Shown here piece by piece: positions 26,768 through 35,749 of a stretch of 64,000 nucleotides of DNA; the stretch's first letter is position 1; the number at the start of each line of letters is the position of its first letter. The stretch covers positions 186,001 to 250,000 of the forward strand of contig JBEVVG010000003.1 in NCBI GenBank assembly GCA_040507225.1, in the 5' to 3' direction. The notes beneath the pieces were generated by a model. The model had not been told where the DNA came from, made no database searches, and worked only from the letters and a program-made list of their open reading frames with translations. This DNA is from Thiodiazotropha sp040507225. Lineage in GTDB: Bacteria > Pseudomonadota > Gammaproteobacteria > Chromatiales > Chromatiaceae. The position numbers were made by a program, and so were the translations under genes.

Positions 26768-28243
26768 TTAAAGTTCGTCGGCCTCGGCCGATTTCAGAGT
26801 TTCCTGCAGCTTCTTCAGGCGCGACTCGATCTTGGATACCAGGTAGAAATCGCTTTTCTCCGCCTCACCCAGTGCGATTTCCAACTGATTGACGGCAGAG
26901 CGCAGGGCACCATCTATGATGTAAGCCTCCGCAAGCAGACGATGGGATTCGGCCTGATGGCCATCCATTTCCTCGATTTTGCTCAGACGGCGATAAAGGG
27001 TCGGATCATTGGCGTGCAGTTCAAGGGTTTGCTGAGCAATGCTGCGGGCCTTCTCGAGTTTCCTGGACGTGGTAAGCGCCTCGATGTAACTGAGTGCGAT
27101 GGGATAGTTGTCCGGCATCAGGCTGAAATAGGTATCGAGCAGCTTGATCGCCTGGGCATGCTCGCCCCGGTCCTGATAGATCTGTGCTGATGCGAGTACG
27201 AACTCAGGTTGTTCGGGATACGCCTTCAGCAGCCTTTCGATAATCGTTTGCGCCTTGTCAAACTCCCGGTTGGCCGTCAGTGCCAGGACATAGCCGTATT
27301 CATGGGCTTCCTGGTTGAGATGCCGCCCCTCCGCAAGACCCGTTGCAAAATATTTGACCGCCTTGTCCGACTCCTTGTAAGAACCGAAGCGCAACGCCTC
27401 CCGGGTCAGAAAGTAACTCAGGTTGCCCGGATATTGCCGATAGGCGTATTCCTCAGCGCGTCCAAGGGCGTCAGCGATACGGTTGGTCGTGACAGGGTGG
27501 GTGCGGAGGATTTCGGGTATGCCGGATTCGTAAAGGCGGCTGGCATGAGTCAGACGTTCGAAAAACACCGGCATGGCCCTGGGGTCGAACTCCGAACGGG
27601 CAAGAATGCGAATGCCGACCGTGTCAGCCTCTTTCTCATTACTGCGAGTGAAATTGATCTGCTCCTGAATGGCGTTGGCCTGGACTCCGGTTGCCATTGC
27701 AATGCCCGCATCCGGTGATCCGGCAACCCCTACCAGGATCGATGCCAGCAACAGGGCTGCGGTCTTGCCGCTCACCTCATTGGCAGCCTCGAAGGCACGC
27801 AGCAGGTGTTTCTGTGTAATGTGCGCCAGTTCGTGGGCGATTACCGAAGCCAGTTCGCTTTCACTCTGAGTCGCCAGGATAAGACCGCTGTTGATGCCGA
27901 TATGGCAGCCGGGACCCGCGAATGCGTTGATGTCGGGCTGATCGATGATGAAGAAATGACACGCCAGTCCGCTGGCATCGCTCTGCTTCTGCAGTTTGTT
28001 GCCCAGGTTTTCGATATATTCGGAAAGCAGCGGGTCGTCCTCCACCGTGCCGGTCCGGCGAACGCTCATCATGAACTCTTTGCCCAGTTTGACCTCATCC
28101 AGAGGCGTCATGTACTGGTCTGAGGATGACCCCAGTTCGGGGAGTTTGATGGCGTCTTCTTCAGTTGCTGAAATGATGCCGGCGTACAGGCATGTTGCCA
28201 TGAGCAACAGTTGCGCGAAGAGGTTAGGCAATTTTTTTATCAT
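26768..28243 (-). CDS. BepA-like M48 metalloprotease with TPR repeats
   Basis: 491 residues from the ATG at 28243, chosen because a signal peptide follows directly (LFAQLLLMATCLYAGIISA); the frame is open for 56 more codons upstream with no such feature. The M48 zinc motif HELAH is in VIAHELAHITQKH, with the third ligand region NEKEADTVG. The second half is TPR-like helical repeats. The closest well-known member is BepA (YfgC), a periplasmic protease/chaperone that helps LptD and other outer-membrane proteins assemble. It diverges from the haem protein gene at 28506. Confidence 0.9.
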   Translation of the reverse strand: MIKKLPNLFAQLLLMATCLYAGIISATEEDAIKLPELGSSSDQYMTPLDEVKLGKEFMMSVRRTGTVEDDPLLSEYIENLGNKLQKQSDASGLACHFFIIDQPDINAFAGPGCHIGINSGLILATQSESELASVIAHELAHITQKHLLRAFEAANEVSGKTAALLLASILVGVAGSPDAGIAMATGVQANAIQEQINFTRSNEKEADTVGIRILARSEFDPRAMPVFFERLTHASRLYESGIPEILRTHPVTTNRIADALGRAEEYAYRQYPGNLSYFLTREALRFGSYKESDKAVKYFATGLAEGRHLNQEAHEYGYVLALTANREFDKAQTIIERLLKAYPEQPEFVLASAQIYQDRGEHAQAIKLLDTYFSLMPDNYPIALSYIEALTTSRKLEKARSIAQQTLELHANDPTLYRRLSKIEEMDGHQAESHRLLAEAYIIDGALRSAVNQLEIALGEAEKSDFYLVSKIESRLKKLQETLKSAEADEL

Positions 28244-28505
28244 GCCATTTACTGATTCCGGGACTGTCTGAATAGTTCCTGGCGGGACCGGTTCATGTCT
28301 GCTGGCAGCCGTGCTCGGATCCCAAGCTGGAAATACCGCGACATTACATTGTAAACACAACCACAGGATTTGTCTTCGAGATATGTGGTTGGTGTCGCAG
28401 GGGCTTTCCATTAACCTAGCCGCTCTCGACCAACCGTCCGGAATCCGGGGGCCAAAGCACGCCCGCTGATGCCGGATAGATGAACGATTTCATAGGAGCC
28501 AGACA

Positions 28506-29072
28506 ATGAAAATCAGAGCGATTGCCTTGGTGTCATCGATGATGATGTGCAGTGTGATTCACGCAGACGAAGCGATGCAGGCCAATGTGGAAGAAGGTAA
28601 GGGCGTCATCAAGGCCTTCATGACCGACCTCAAGGGTGAACTGCAGAAAAGCATGAAGAAAAGTGGACCGGTGGGTGCCATCTCGACCTGTAATACCGTG
28701 GCTCCACAGCTTGCGGAGGCCCACTCCCAGATGAGCCGCTGGGAAGTCGGTCGCACCAGCCTGAAAATTCGCAATCAGGACAATACCCCGGATGCCTGGG
28801 AGACTGCCGTGCTGGAGGAGTTCGAAACCCGGAAACAGGCGGGTGAGGATCCCATGAAGCTGGTTAAGGCGGAGGTCGTGGAAGAAAAGGGCCGTAAAGT
28901 TTTCCGCATGATGAAGGCGATCCCCACGGCCGAGGTTTGCACCAAGTGCCACGGGGCCGAACTTGCGGAGCCGGTCGCAGCGAAACTCGATGAGCTCTAC
29001 CCACAGGACAAGGCGCGGGGCTACCAGCCAGGTGACCTGCGTGGCGCGTTCACACTGAAGAAATCCCTCTAG
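28506..29072 (+). CDS. Periplasmic c-type haem protein (DUF3365/Tll0287-like)
   Basis: 188 residues with a signal peptide (IALVSSMMMCSVIHA) and one c-type haem site CTKCH (about residues 146-150). The arrangement, a helical N-terminal half with a conserved Cys (ISTCNTVAPQL) followed by a single haem motif, fits the DUF3365 family, a PAS-like haem fold seen in Tll0287 and in haem sensor kinases. Free-standing members may act as small redox or gas sensors; the partner is unknown. A purine-rich AGGAGCC lies upstream of the ATG. It converges on the gene at 29077. Confidence 0.8.
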   Translation: MKIRAIALVSSMMMCSVIHADEAMQANVEEGKGVIKAFMTDLKGELQKSMKKSGPVGAISTCNTVAPQLAEAHSQMSRWEVGRTSLKIRNQDNTPDAWETAVLEEFETRKQAGEDPMKLVKAEVVEEKGRKVFRMMKAIPTAEVCTKCHGAELAEPVAAKLDELYPQDKARGYQPGDLRGAFTLKKSL

Positions 29073-29076
29073 CCGG

Positions 29077-30309
29077 TCAGTTCAGCTGGATTCTCTGCCC
29101 CCAGGGTGGGGATTCCTTGCCTTTGATCAGCCAGATCACCGGAAACTGCGGGGGGTGCTCGGGAAATGCACCCTCCGCATCGGTGAAGTAGACCAGTAAA
29201 TCGGGGCGAATCCCCTGATCCCGAACCCAGTCAAACACCGGCAAAAAACTTGTCCCGCCACCGCCGGTTATCGATTCGGGGAGTTGAAAGTCCTCCCAGG
29301 CCTCATATACCCAGGGCGCACCCTCAGCCAGGGCCGAGTCACAGGCGAGCAGGGTGACACGGGCGCGCATCTGCCCCTTGAGGGCATCGATTTCCGCCAG
29401 AAACTCCCCCATTTCACGGTCCTGAATGGAACCGCTGGTATCCAACGCCACCACCAGTTCCACCTGATTGCTGCGCAGGCTGGGGAGAATGAACTCCCCC
29501 TCCCGACGGGAGGGTCGCATGTAGCTGAAATCGTCCCGGGCGATGGCGGTCATGTAACGGGCCAGCAGCAGGCGCCAGGGCAGTTGGGGCTGCAGCAGGT
29601 GATCCACCATGCGGGCCATGGCACCGTCAAGCTTACCAACCTGCATGGCTTGCTGGGCGGCCCCGGCGAGACGTTGCTGCCACTGGATGTTGAGCGTCTC
29701 GGCTTCATCCGGGGACAGGGGTGGGGGTTGTGTGGCAGCGGAGCCTGAGCCGGCCTGGGGCTGCTCGTGTTCGTCCCCCTCCCGTTCGCTATCGGATTGC
29801 TCCCGGTCCTTGTTCATCTGCTTTTCAGTCGTACCCGAACCGGTACCCTGGGTGTTGTCCTCATCGTAGACGTGGTTGTCCAGGGGTTGCTCGTCGTTCT
29901 TGTCATCCAGGCAGGGGTAGATCTCCTCAGCCGTCATGCCTTGGAACTGTAACAACATCAGGGAGCCCGGCGGCGGCTTCAGGCCATCCGCGACCAGCAG
30001 CGGATTGATCGCATAATCGCAGGCCATGTCCCAGTGAAGCTTGGTCCGGTGTTGACGCCGGGCGAAGTGGGAGAGGGCGCAATGCAAGGCTTCGTGAGCC
30101 AGCATGAACTGGGTCTCATCGAGCGTCAGTTGGTCGATGAATTCCGGATTGTAGTAGAACTTGCGGGCATCCGTGGCCGTTGCGGGACACCAGTCCGGAT
30201 TCGCCGCCTCCATGGGCAGACGCATCACCAGGGCTCCCAGGAAGGGTTTGTCCAGGATCAGTTTGGTGCGCGCCGCAGCCAGTTTGGTCTCGATCTGTTC
30301 CTGGTCCAT
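29077..30309 (-). CDS. Putative metallopeptidase with vWA-like domain (DUF2201 type)
   Basis: 410 residues. The N-terminal domain has a zincin-like motif HEALHCALSH (about residue 78); the second half is vWA-like with a MIDAS start ALDTSGSIQD. Between them is an acidic, low-complexity linker (NKDREQSDSEREGDEHEQPQAG). Proteins of this design are nearly always encoded next to a MoxR-type AAA+ ATPase, as here (3 bp upstream). The ATPase is thought to remodel target proteins with the vWA protein as adaptor. The target is not known. Confidence 0.82.
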   Translation of the reverse strand: MDQEQIETKLAAARTKLILDKPFLGALVMRLPMEAANPDWCPATATDARKFYYNPEFIDQLTLDETQFMLAHEALHCALSHFARRQHRTKLHWDMACDYAINPLLVADGLKPPPGSLMLLQFQGMTAEEIYPCLDDKNDEQPLDNHVYDEDNTQGTGSGTTEKQMNKDREQSDSEREGDEHEQPQAGSGSAATQPPPLSPDEAETLNIQWQQRLAGAAQQAMQVGKLDGAMARMVDHLLQPQLPWRLLLARYMTAIARDDFSYMRPSRREGEFILPSLRSNQVELVVALDTSGSIQDREMGEFLAEIDALKGQMRARVTLLACDSALAEGAPWVYEAWEDFQLPESITGGGGTSFLPVFDWVRDQGIRPDLLVYFTDAEGAFPEHPPQFPVIWLIKGKESPPWGQRIQLN

Positions 30310-30312
30310 GAC

Positions 30313-31356
30313 TCACTCATAGAGCATGACGTCACACACCGCCTGCGCCCAATCGTTGAACTGGGGTACCTCGAACAGGGATTCGCCCACCGCGCGATGC
30401 ATGTCGGAGACCAGCATCACGCCCATTTCCCGCTGCGGAAAACGTCCGGCATATTCAAGGATACGGCCGTGTATCTCGAGGCCATCGCCTGCCTCGTGGG
30501 CCCTGATGGCGCGGCCGACCAGGGCCGACGCCACGGCGTATTGCAGGTCGATCTCGGCGGGGGTAGGCACCTCCTCGCCGCGTAGAATCGCGTCCAGGTC
30601 GGGCATCTTGTCGAGACTGTTGACGAAGGCGTTCAACTCGATACCGGCCGCAGGCCCGACACAGGCCTGCAAAGCGCCCTGCAGCAGTCGCGGATGTTGT
30701 GAAAACTTCTGCAATGCCCGATGGGCAAACTCCCAGGAGCGAGGGGATGGGAAGGCCACCGGGTTATGTGCCGGGTCGAAATCGAACAGCAGCTCGGGAC
30801 GGAATCGAAGAAATGCGATGACCCGCTCGTCGATATGGTGTCGATAGGCCCAGGCAACCCAGTCATCCAGGTGTGTCTCCACCTCGAAATGGGAAAAACG
30901 GTTTGCCAATGGGGCCGGCATACTGTAGGTCACACCCCGGTCGCCCTGGCGATTGCCAGCGGCAAAGATGGCCCAGCCGTCGGGCACCTGGTACTCGCCC
31001 AGGCGCCGGTCCAGTATCAACTGGTAGGCGGCGGCGGATACGGTGGGGGGGGCCGAGGTGATCTCATCGAGGAACAGGATCCCCTCGCGACCGTGCCGCT
31101 CGGTATCGGGGAGGATTGAGGGAATCGCCCACTCCACGGTGTTGTCGGATCGAAACGGGATGCCGCGCAGGTCGCTGGGCTCCATTTGCGAGAGTCGGAT
31201 ATCGATCACCGGGGCCTGATGGTTGTGGGCCACCTCACGTACCATATCGGACTTGCCGACTCCGGGAGGCCCCCAGAGCATCACCGGTGTGTGATGACCC
31301 TCGCGGGTACTCATGAATTCCTGTTCAAGGATCGTAAGCAGTTGTGCGGGTCGCAT
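30313..31356 (-). CDS. MoxR-type AAA+ ATPase
   Basis: 347 residues with Walker A GPPGVGKSDMV near the N-terminus, Walker B GILFLDEITSA and sensor region FAAGNRQGDRG. MoxR proteins are chaperone-like ATPases that work with vWA proteins. It lies 8 bp behind the unknown gene at 31365 and 3 bp ahead of the vWA metallopeptidase gene, giving a compact three-gene operon. Confidence 0.92.
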   Translation of the reverse strand: MRPAQLLTILEQEFMSTREGHHTPVMLWGPPGVGKSDMVREVAHNHQAPVIDIRLSQMEPSDLRGIPFRSDNTVEWAIPSILPDTERHGREGILFLDEITSAPPTVSAAAYQLILDRRLGEYQVPDGWAIFAAGNRQGDRGVTYSMPAPLANRFSHFEVETHLDDWVAWAYRHHIDERVIAFLRFRPELLFDFDPAHNPVAFPSPRSWEFAHRALQKFSQHPRLLQGALQACVGPAAGIELNAFVNSLDKMPDLDAILRGEEVPTPAEIDLQYAVASALVGRAIRAHEAGDGLEIHGRILEYAGRFPQREMGVMLVSDMHRAVGESLFEVPQFNDWAQAVCDVMLYE

Positions 31357-31364
31357 GGGTATTC

Positions 31365-31922
31365 CTAATCGAAAAGGTTTCTGACCGCGCGGGCCAGCTG
31401 TTTGTAGATTTCCGGGCCGTCCACATCCATGACCTGGTCAATCACCCATCGATTGTCGTGCGCCTCATTGCTCATCACCTGCTGGATTTCGTAGCCCAGA
31501 TGGCGGATGAACGGGTAGCTGGGACCGTCTGAGCTGAAATTGAACTCGGCATATTCGCCAGAGCGCTGGTTGTAGCGTTCGATGAAGGCCTGAGCATGGT
31601 CGGCGGCGCTGATCAGGTCGCTGGCGTTATCCTGGTAATGATCCGCCAGCTTCAATACCAGCGCCGTGACAATCGCCACCCGGGTCTCCGGATCGACCAT
31701 GCCATGGATCATGCGATCGGCAATCTGCGTTTCGTAGATCAGATATTCGCTGATGACCGCAAGGCGCTGATGGTCGTCTTCGTAGACGAACTGCTTGCCG
31801 TGCAGATTGATGGCTTTGTCCAGGGCGATACGCCAGGCGATGAATGCGATGGCGCCTCCGATCTCTTCCGCTGAGCGGATCGTTTCATCGTCATGCCACT
31901 GACTTTTGATTCTGATTGCCAA
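31365..31922 (-). CDS. Unknown protein, first gene of the MoxR/vWA operon
   Basis: 185 residues, not recognised. No signal peptide or membrane segment; no cysteine; predicted mostly helical and acidic. Visible stretches are EEIGGAIAFIAWRIALDKAINLHGKQF and IADRMIHGMVDPETRVAIVTALVLKLADHYQDNA. Its place ahead of moxR suggests that it is the substrate or a regulator of the ATPase/vWA pair. Confidence 0.65.
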   Translation of the reverse strand: MAIRIKSQWHDDETIRSAEEIGGAIAFIAWRIALDKAINLHGKQFVYEDDHQRLAVISEYLIYETQIADRMIHGMVDPETRVAIVTALVLKLADHYQDNASDLISAADHAQAFIERYNQRSGEYAEFNFSSDGPSYPFIRHLGYEIQQVMSNEAHDNRWVIDQVMDVDGPEIYKQLARAVRNLFD

Positions 31923-32020
31923 GCTGAGGGTACTCCTGATTACTTCCGGTTACTGCATCGCAGGGGTTGGGCTCCGTTGATGGATAATAACCTAGCATTT
32001 TACTCGGATTAAGCGGGATT

Positions 32021-32575
32021 TCAACGCTTGTGTTTGTCCTTGCGGGGATTGCGAAACAATACGTATGCGGCGCCGGTGCCGCCATCGCGGCGGGTGGCCG
32101 AGGTAAAGGCCAGCACATCCTCGCGCTGTCTCAGCCACAGGTTGAGCTTCTGCTTGAGTACCGGCTGACGATCTTCGGAGCCATAGCCTTTGCCGTGGAT
32201 AATGCGCACGCAACGGATCTGGCGGCGCTGGCACTCCTGTATAAACCGCTTGAGCTCCTCCCGGGCGTAGCGCACCGTGAGGCCGTGCAGATCCAACTCC
32301 GCGCCGATCTCCAGATAACCTCGTCGCAGATCCTGCATCAACCGGTTTTGCACCCCGGGACGGGCAAACCACAGTTCCTCGCCGGTCTCGATCTCCTGAT
32401 CGGAATACAGGTCCTGGTCAAGATCGTCATCATCGTCCAGACCCAGATGCAGGGGGCGCGGGGGGAGACGCCGGCGGAACGGCGCTGCACGCTTGTTTTT
32501 CAAGGGTTCGACATCACCAACCTCTTGAAAGAAGGCGCGCATGTCCTCGTCTTCGTCAGTGTCATGATGAGTCAT
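32021..32575 (-). CDS. Smr-domain protein (SmrA/YdaL-like)
   Basis: 184 residues from the ATG at 32575; 34 more codons are open upstream but look non-coding. The C-terminal Smr domain has its three signatures, LDLHGLT, IIHGKGYGS and GGTGAAYV. Small Smr proteins are nicking endonucleases or, in newer work, cleave stalled-ribosome mRNA. The acidic N-terminus (HDTDEDEDMRAF) and basic linker (KNKRAAPFRRRLPPRP) are typical of the proteobacterial DUF-Smr type. Divergent from surE. Confidence 0.88.
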   Translation of the reverse strand: MTHHDTDEDEDMRAFFQEVGDVEPLKNKRAAPFRRRLPPRPLHLGLDDDDDLDQDLYSDQEIETGEELWFARPGVQNRLMQDLRRGYLEIGAELDLHGLTVRYAREELKRFIQECQRRQIRCVRIIHGKGYGSEDRQPVLKQKLNLWLRQREDVLAFTSATRRDGGTGAAYVLFRNPRKDKHKR

Positions 32576-32723
32576 GTTGGCGGGCTCTGTGAGGGCTTGT
32601 CGGCATGTTAACAGGCCCCGGGAGTGGTGCGGAAGAATCTCGATCCTATCTGCCCGGTGACGACCTGACCGGAACAAACAATCGGATGAGACCGGGACCC
32701 ATTTAAAGTATATTGTGCCCGGT

Positions 32724-33467
32724 ATGAAAATTCTTCTGAGTAACGACGACGGCTATCAGGCTCCGGGCCTGCAGATGTTAGCGGACAAGTTGTCGGCGCT
32801 TGGCGATATCGTGGTGGTGGCGCCGGATCAGGACCGCAGCGGAGCCAGTAACTCCCTGACCCTGGTCAACCCCCTGCGAGCACGGACCATGGAGAACGGT
32901 TTCATCCGGGTGGACGGAACGCCGACCGACTGCGTGCACCTGGCGATAACCGGATTGCTCGACGAAGAGCCGGATCTGGTGGTTTCCGGGATCAATGCCG
33001 GACCCAACATGGGCGATGACGTGCTCTACTCCGGTACCGTGGCTGCCGCGACGGAAGGACGCTTTCTGGGGCTGCCGGCCATCGCCATTTCAATGAGCTC
33101 CCACACCCCCTCGCATTTCGAGACCGGCGGGCGCGTCGCGGCTGAACTGGTCGAGCGTCTGCTGGAGGCGCCCCTGGCCGAGGGCGTGATTCTCAACGTG
33201 AACGTCCCCGACATGCCCTATGAATCGTTGAGCGGCTTCGTCGCCACCCGCCTGGGGCATCGGCATAAGGCCGAGCCGGTGGTGAAAAGCCAGGATCCTC
33301 GGGGCAAGGTGATCTATTGGGTCGGCCCCGCCGGTGCTGAGCAGGATGCCGGCCCCGGTACGGATTTCCATGCTGTGCGCCATGGATATGTTTCGGTCAC
33401 GCCGTTGCAGGTGGACCTGACCCGCCACAGTGCCTTGCAGGCCGTTGACGACTGGTTGAAGGGATGA
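32724..33467 (+). CDS. surE: 5'/3'-nucleotidase SurE
   Basis: 247 residues from the ATG at 32724 (a GTG three codons upstream is less likely). The SurE start MKILLSNDDGYQAPG holds the paired Asp residues that bind the metal; DQDRSGASNSLT and SGINAGPNMGDDVLYSGT complete the active site. It dephosphorylates nucleoside monophosphates in stress survival. It overlaps pcm by 4 bp and begins the classic surE-pcm-nlpD-rpoS block. Confidence 0.96.
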   Translation: MKILLSNDDGYQAPGLQMLADKLSALGDIVVVAPDQDRSGASNSLTLVNPLRARTMENGFIRVDGTPTDCVHLAITGLLDEEPDLVVSGINAGPNMGDDVLYSGTVAAATEGRFLGLPAIAISMSSHTPSHFETGGRVAAELVERLLEAPLAEGVILNVNVPDMPYESLSGFVATRLGHRHKAEPVVKSQDPRGKVIYWVGPAGAEQDAGPGTDFHAVRHGYVSVTPLQVDLTRHSALQAVDDWLKG

Positions 33468-34129
33468 TCATGTGGCGCGAACATCAGGGTATCGGCATGA
33501 CCTCCCAGCGTACCCGGGAGCGATTGGTCAAGCGTCTGCGCAACAAGGGTATCCGAAACGCAGCGGTGCTCGAAGCCATGTGCAACACTCCGCGCCACAT
33601 CTTTGTTGACGAGGCACTGGCCAGTCGCGCGTACGAGGAGACCGCACTGCCCATCGGCCATGGACAGACCATTTCCCAACCCTACACCGTGGCGCGCATG
33701 ACAGAAGCATTGGTCGAAGGGGGCATGCCCGAGACGGTGCTTGAGATCGGGACCGGTTCCGGCTATCAGTGTGCAATCCTGGCTCAGCTGGTGCGTCGTG
33801 TTCACAGCGTCGAGCGCATCGCGGCACTGATGGAACAGGCGCGCAGCAGATTCCGGGAACTTGGCTTGCGAAACGTGCATCTCAAGCACAGTGACGGCGG
33901 CATCGGGTTACCGGAGTACGCCCCCTACGACGGCATCCTGGTCACCGCGGCACCCAATGGATTGCCACAAAGTCTGCTCGACCAACTTGCGGTTGGTGGC
34001 AGACTGGTGCTGCCGCTGCAAAAAAATAACGGACAGGTCATGATTCGCATCACCCGCACCCAAGAGGGCTTTCAGCAGGAACAGCTGGAGGCGGCGAATT
34101 TCGTCCCCCTGGTGGGGGGGATGATCTGA
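33464..34129 (+). CDS. pcm: Protein-L-isoaspartate O-methyltransferase
   Basis: 221 residues of the PCMT family: RNKGIRNAAVLEAM, the substrate loop GHGQTISQPYTVARM and SAM-binding VLEIGTGSGYQ. It repairs isoaspartyl residues in aged proteins with S-adenosylmethionine. It overlaps surE by 4 bp (ATGA) and the next gene by 1 bp (TGATG), so all three are translationally coupled. Confidence 0.96.
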   Translation: MIMWREHQGIGMTSQRTRERLVKRLRNKGIRNAAVLEAMCNTPRHIFVDEALASRAYEETALPIGHGQTISQPYTVARMTEALVEGGMPETVLEIGTGSGYQCAILAQLVRRVHSVERIAALMEQARSRFRELGLRNVHLKHSDGGIGLPEYAPYDGILVTAAPNGLPQSLLDQLAVGGRLVLPLQKNNGQVMIRITRTQEGFQQEQLEAANFVPLVGGMI

Positions 34130-34704
34130 TGGGGCTCTTCTCCTCACTGTATGCGCGCGCCATGCGTTGGTCCCGTCATCCTCACGCGCCCCGCTATCTG
34201 GCCGGACTGAGTTTTGCCGAGTCCTCGTTTTTTCCCATTCCTCCGGACGTGATGCTGGCACCCATGAGCATGGCCGAACCGGCCCGTGCCTGGTACTACG
34301 CCGGTCTCACCACCCTGGCCTCTGTGCTGGGCGGGCTGCTGGGATATTTTATCGGCGTCTTCGCGATGGATTTCGTGGAACCCTGGCTGCACAGCTGGGG
34401 GTATTGGGAGGCTTATCAGCAAGCTCAGAGCTGGTTTGACCGGTGGGGATTCTGGGCGGTATTCCTGGCCGGTTTCTCGCCCATACCCTACAAGATATTC
34501 ACCATCAGCGCCGGAGTTGTGGCGATGGCGATGGTGCCGTTTTTGATTGCCTCCGCCGTGGGGCGGGGGGCACGCTTTTTCATGGTGGCATCATTGATGG
34601 CCTGGGGCGGGCCACGCATGGAAGAGGTGTTGCACCGCTATGTGGATCGCGTGGGTTGGCTGCTGGTGGCGGTATTCGCCCTGGCGTTCTTTTTACTCAG
34701 GTAG
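34129..34704 (+). CDS. YqaA family membrane protein (VTT/DedA-like)
   Basis: 191 residues with four to five membrane segments and the VTT/DedA-type pattern (FAESSFFPIPPDVMLAPM; FSPIPYKIFTISAGVV). YqaA proteins belong to the SNARE-associated/DedA superfamily, which includes lipid flippases; the function of YqaA itself is not settled. It lies inside the surE-pcm-rpoS operon, a common place for it in gammaproteobacteria. Confidence 0.9.
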   Translation: MGLFSSLYARAMRWSRHPHAPRYLAGLSFAESSFFPIPPDVMLAPMSMAEPARAWYYAGLTTLASVLGGLLGYFIGVFAMDFVEPWLHSWGYWEAYQQAQSWFDRWGFWAVFLAGFSPIPYKIFTISAGVVAMAMVPFLIASAVGRGARFFMVASLMAWGGPRMEEVLHRYVDRVGWLLVAVFALAFFLLR

Positions 34705-34777
34705 GAGGCGGCAGCCGAGCCGGTGATCAGCAGACCTGCGCTGCAGGCCCTGACAGGAACGATACGAGAGGTATCCG

Positions 34778-35707
34778 GTGTTTCGCAATTTCAGCAACGC
34801 ATCTCCGGCCCGCTCCCCGGTATGGCTCACCGGTTTGGTGTGTTGTGCGCTGCTGTTTCTCGGCGCCTGCGCCTCCAAGGGCAGTGCACCGGTCTACACC
34901 CGGGAGTCCGGTGCCGAACGGAAGACCGCTGCGGCGCAACCTGTGCTGACCCGGCAGGCGCGAAACCCCAGTCGTATCAGGACATCACGCACCTACTACC
35001 TGGTTCAGCCAGGAGACACGCTTTATTCCATCGCCTGGCGTCACTATCTGGAACATAAACAACTGGCGGCCTGGAATGGGATCAAGGGGCCGGATTATGC
35101 GATTTATCCGGGACAACGCCTGCGGCTCAAGCCCCACGAACGTCGTGTCAAGGATCATCCTGCTGGAGCGCCCAGCGCCACTCGGAGACAGCCGCCGGTG
35201 GTTGCGACAATTCCAACCGCGCCGCACAAGCCGGCAGTTCGGCAAACCACCCCAAAGCCCCCGCCGGAGCGGAAATCCTTGCAACCGGCACCGGTAAAGC
35301 CGACCCCCGTCACAGCGCAGAAAAAGAACGTCAAGTTAGCCTGGGCCTGGCCGACCAAAGGGAAAGTAATCCGTACATTTTCCTCTCAGGATCATAACCG
35401 CAAAGGTGTTTGGATCAGTGGGCGTGACGGGCAGCCGGTCAAGGCAGCAGAAGCGGGCCGGGTGGTCTATGCGGGGGACGGGTTGGTGGGCTATGGGAAT
35501 CTGGTTATCATCAAACATGATCGGGACTACCTGAGTGCCTATGGATACAATCGAAAACTCCTGGTAAAAGAGGGTGATAAATTGACCAAGGGTGATATCG
35601 TGGCGTACATGGGATCGCCGAACAGCGATGCCCGGCCTGTGCTGCATTTCGAGATCAGGAAAAAGGGCAAGCCGATCAACCCTCTGCCCTTGCTGCCGCG
35701 TCGATAG
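34778..35707 (+). CDS. nlpD: NlpD-type LysM/M23 lipoprotein
   Basis: 309 residues from a GTG at 34778 (GAGAGG upstream). A lipoprotein signal ends at LGAC. A LysM domain (YLVQPGDTLYSIAWRHYL...YPGQRLRL, about residues 72-115) binds peptidoglycan; a Pro-rich linker leads to a C-terminal M23 domain. The M23 zinc residues are lost (KGVWISG replaces the usual HxGxD), as in NlpD, which activates the amidase AmiC rather than cutting peptidoglycan itself. It is followed 42 bp later by rpoS; in enterics the main rpoS promoter lies within nlpD. Confidence 0.92.
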   Translation: MFRNFSNASPARSPVWLTGLVCCALLFLGACASKGSAPVYTRESGAERKTAAAQPVLTRQARNPSRIRTSRTYYLVQPGDTLYSIAWRHYLEHKQLAAWNGIKGPDYAIYPGQRLRLKPHERRVKDHPAGAPSATRRQPPVVATIPTAPHKPAVRQTTPKPPPERKSLQPAPVKPTPVTAQKKNVKLAWAWPTKGKVIRTFSSQDHNRKGVWISGRDGQPVKAAEAGRVVYAGDGLVGYGNLVIIKHDRDYLSAYGYNRKLLVKEGDKLTKGDIVAYMGSPNSDARPVLHFEIRKKGKPINPLPLLPRR

Positions 35708-35749
35708 CCGTGGTCATAACATAATAATCATTAAAGTGTTGAGAGCGAG

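Noticed and set aside
34778..35707. M23 domain considered as an active endopeptidase
   Set aside because: The zinc ligands of active M23 enzymes are missing, as in NlpD-type activators.
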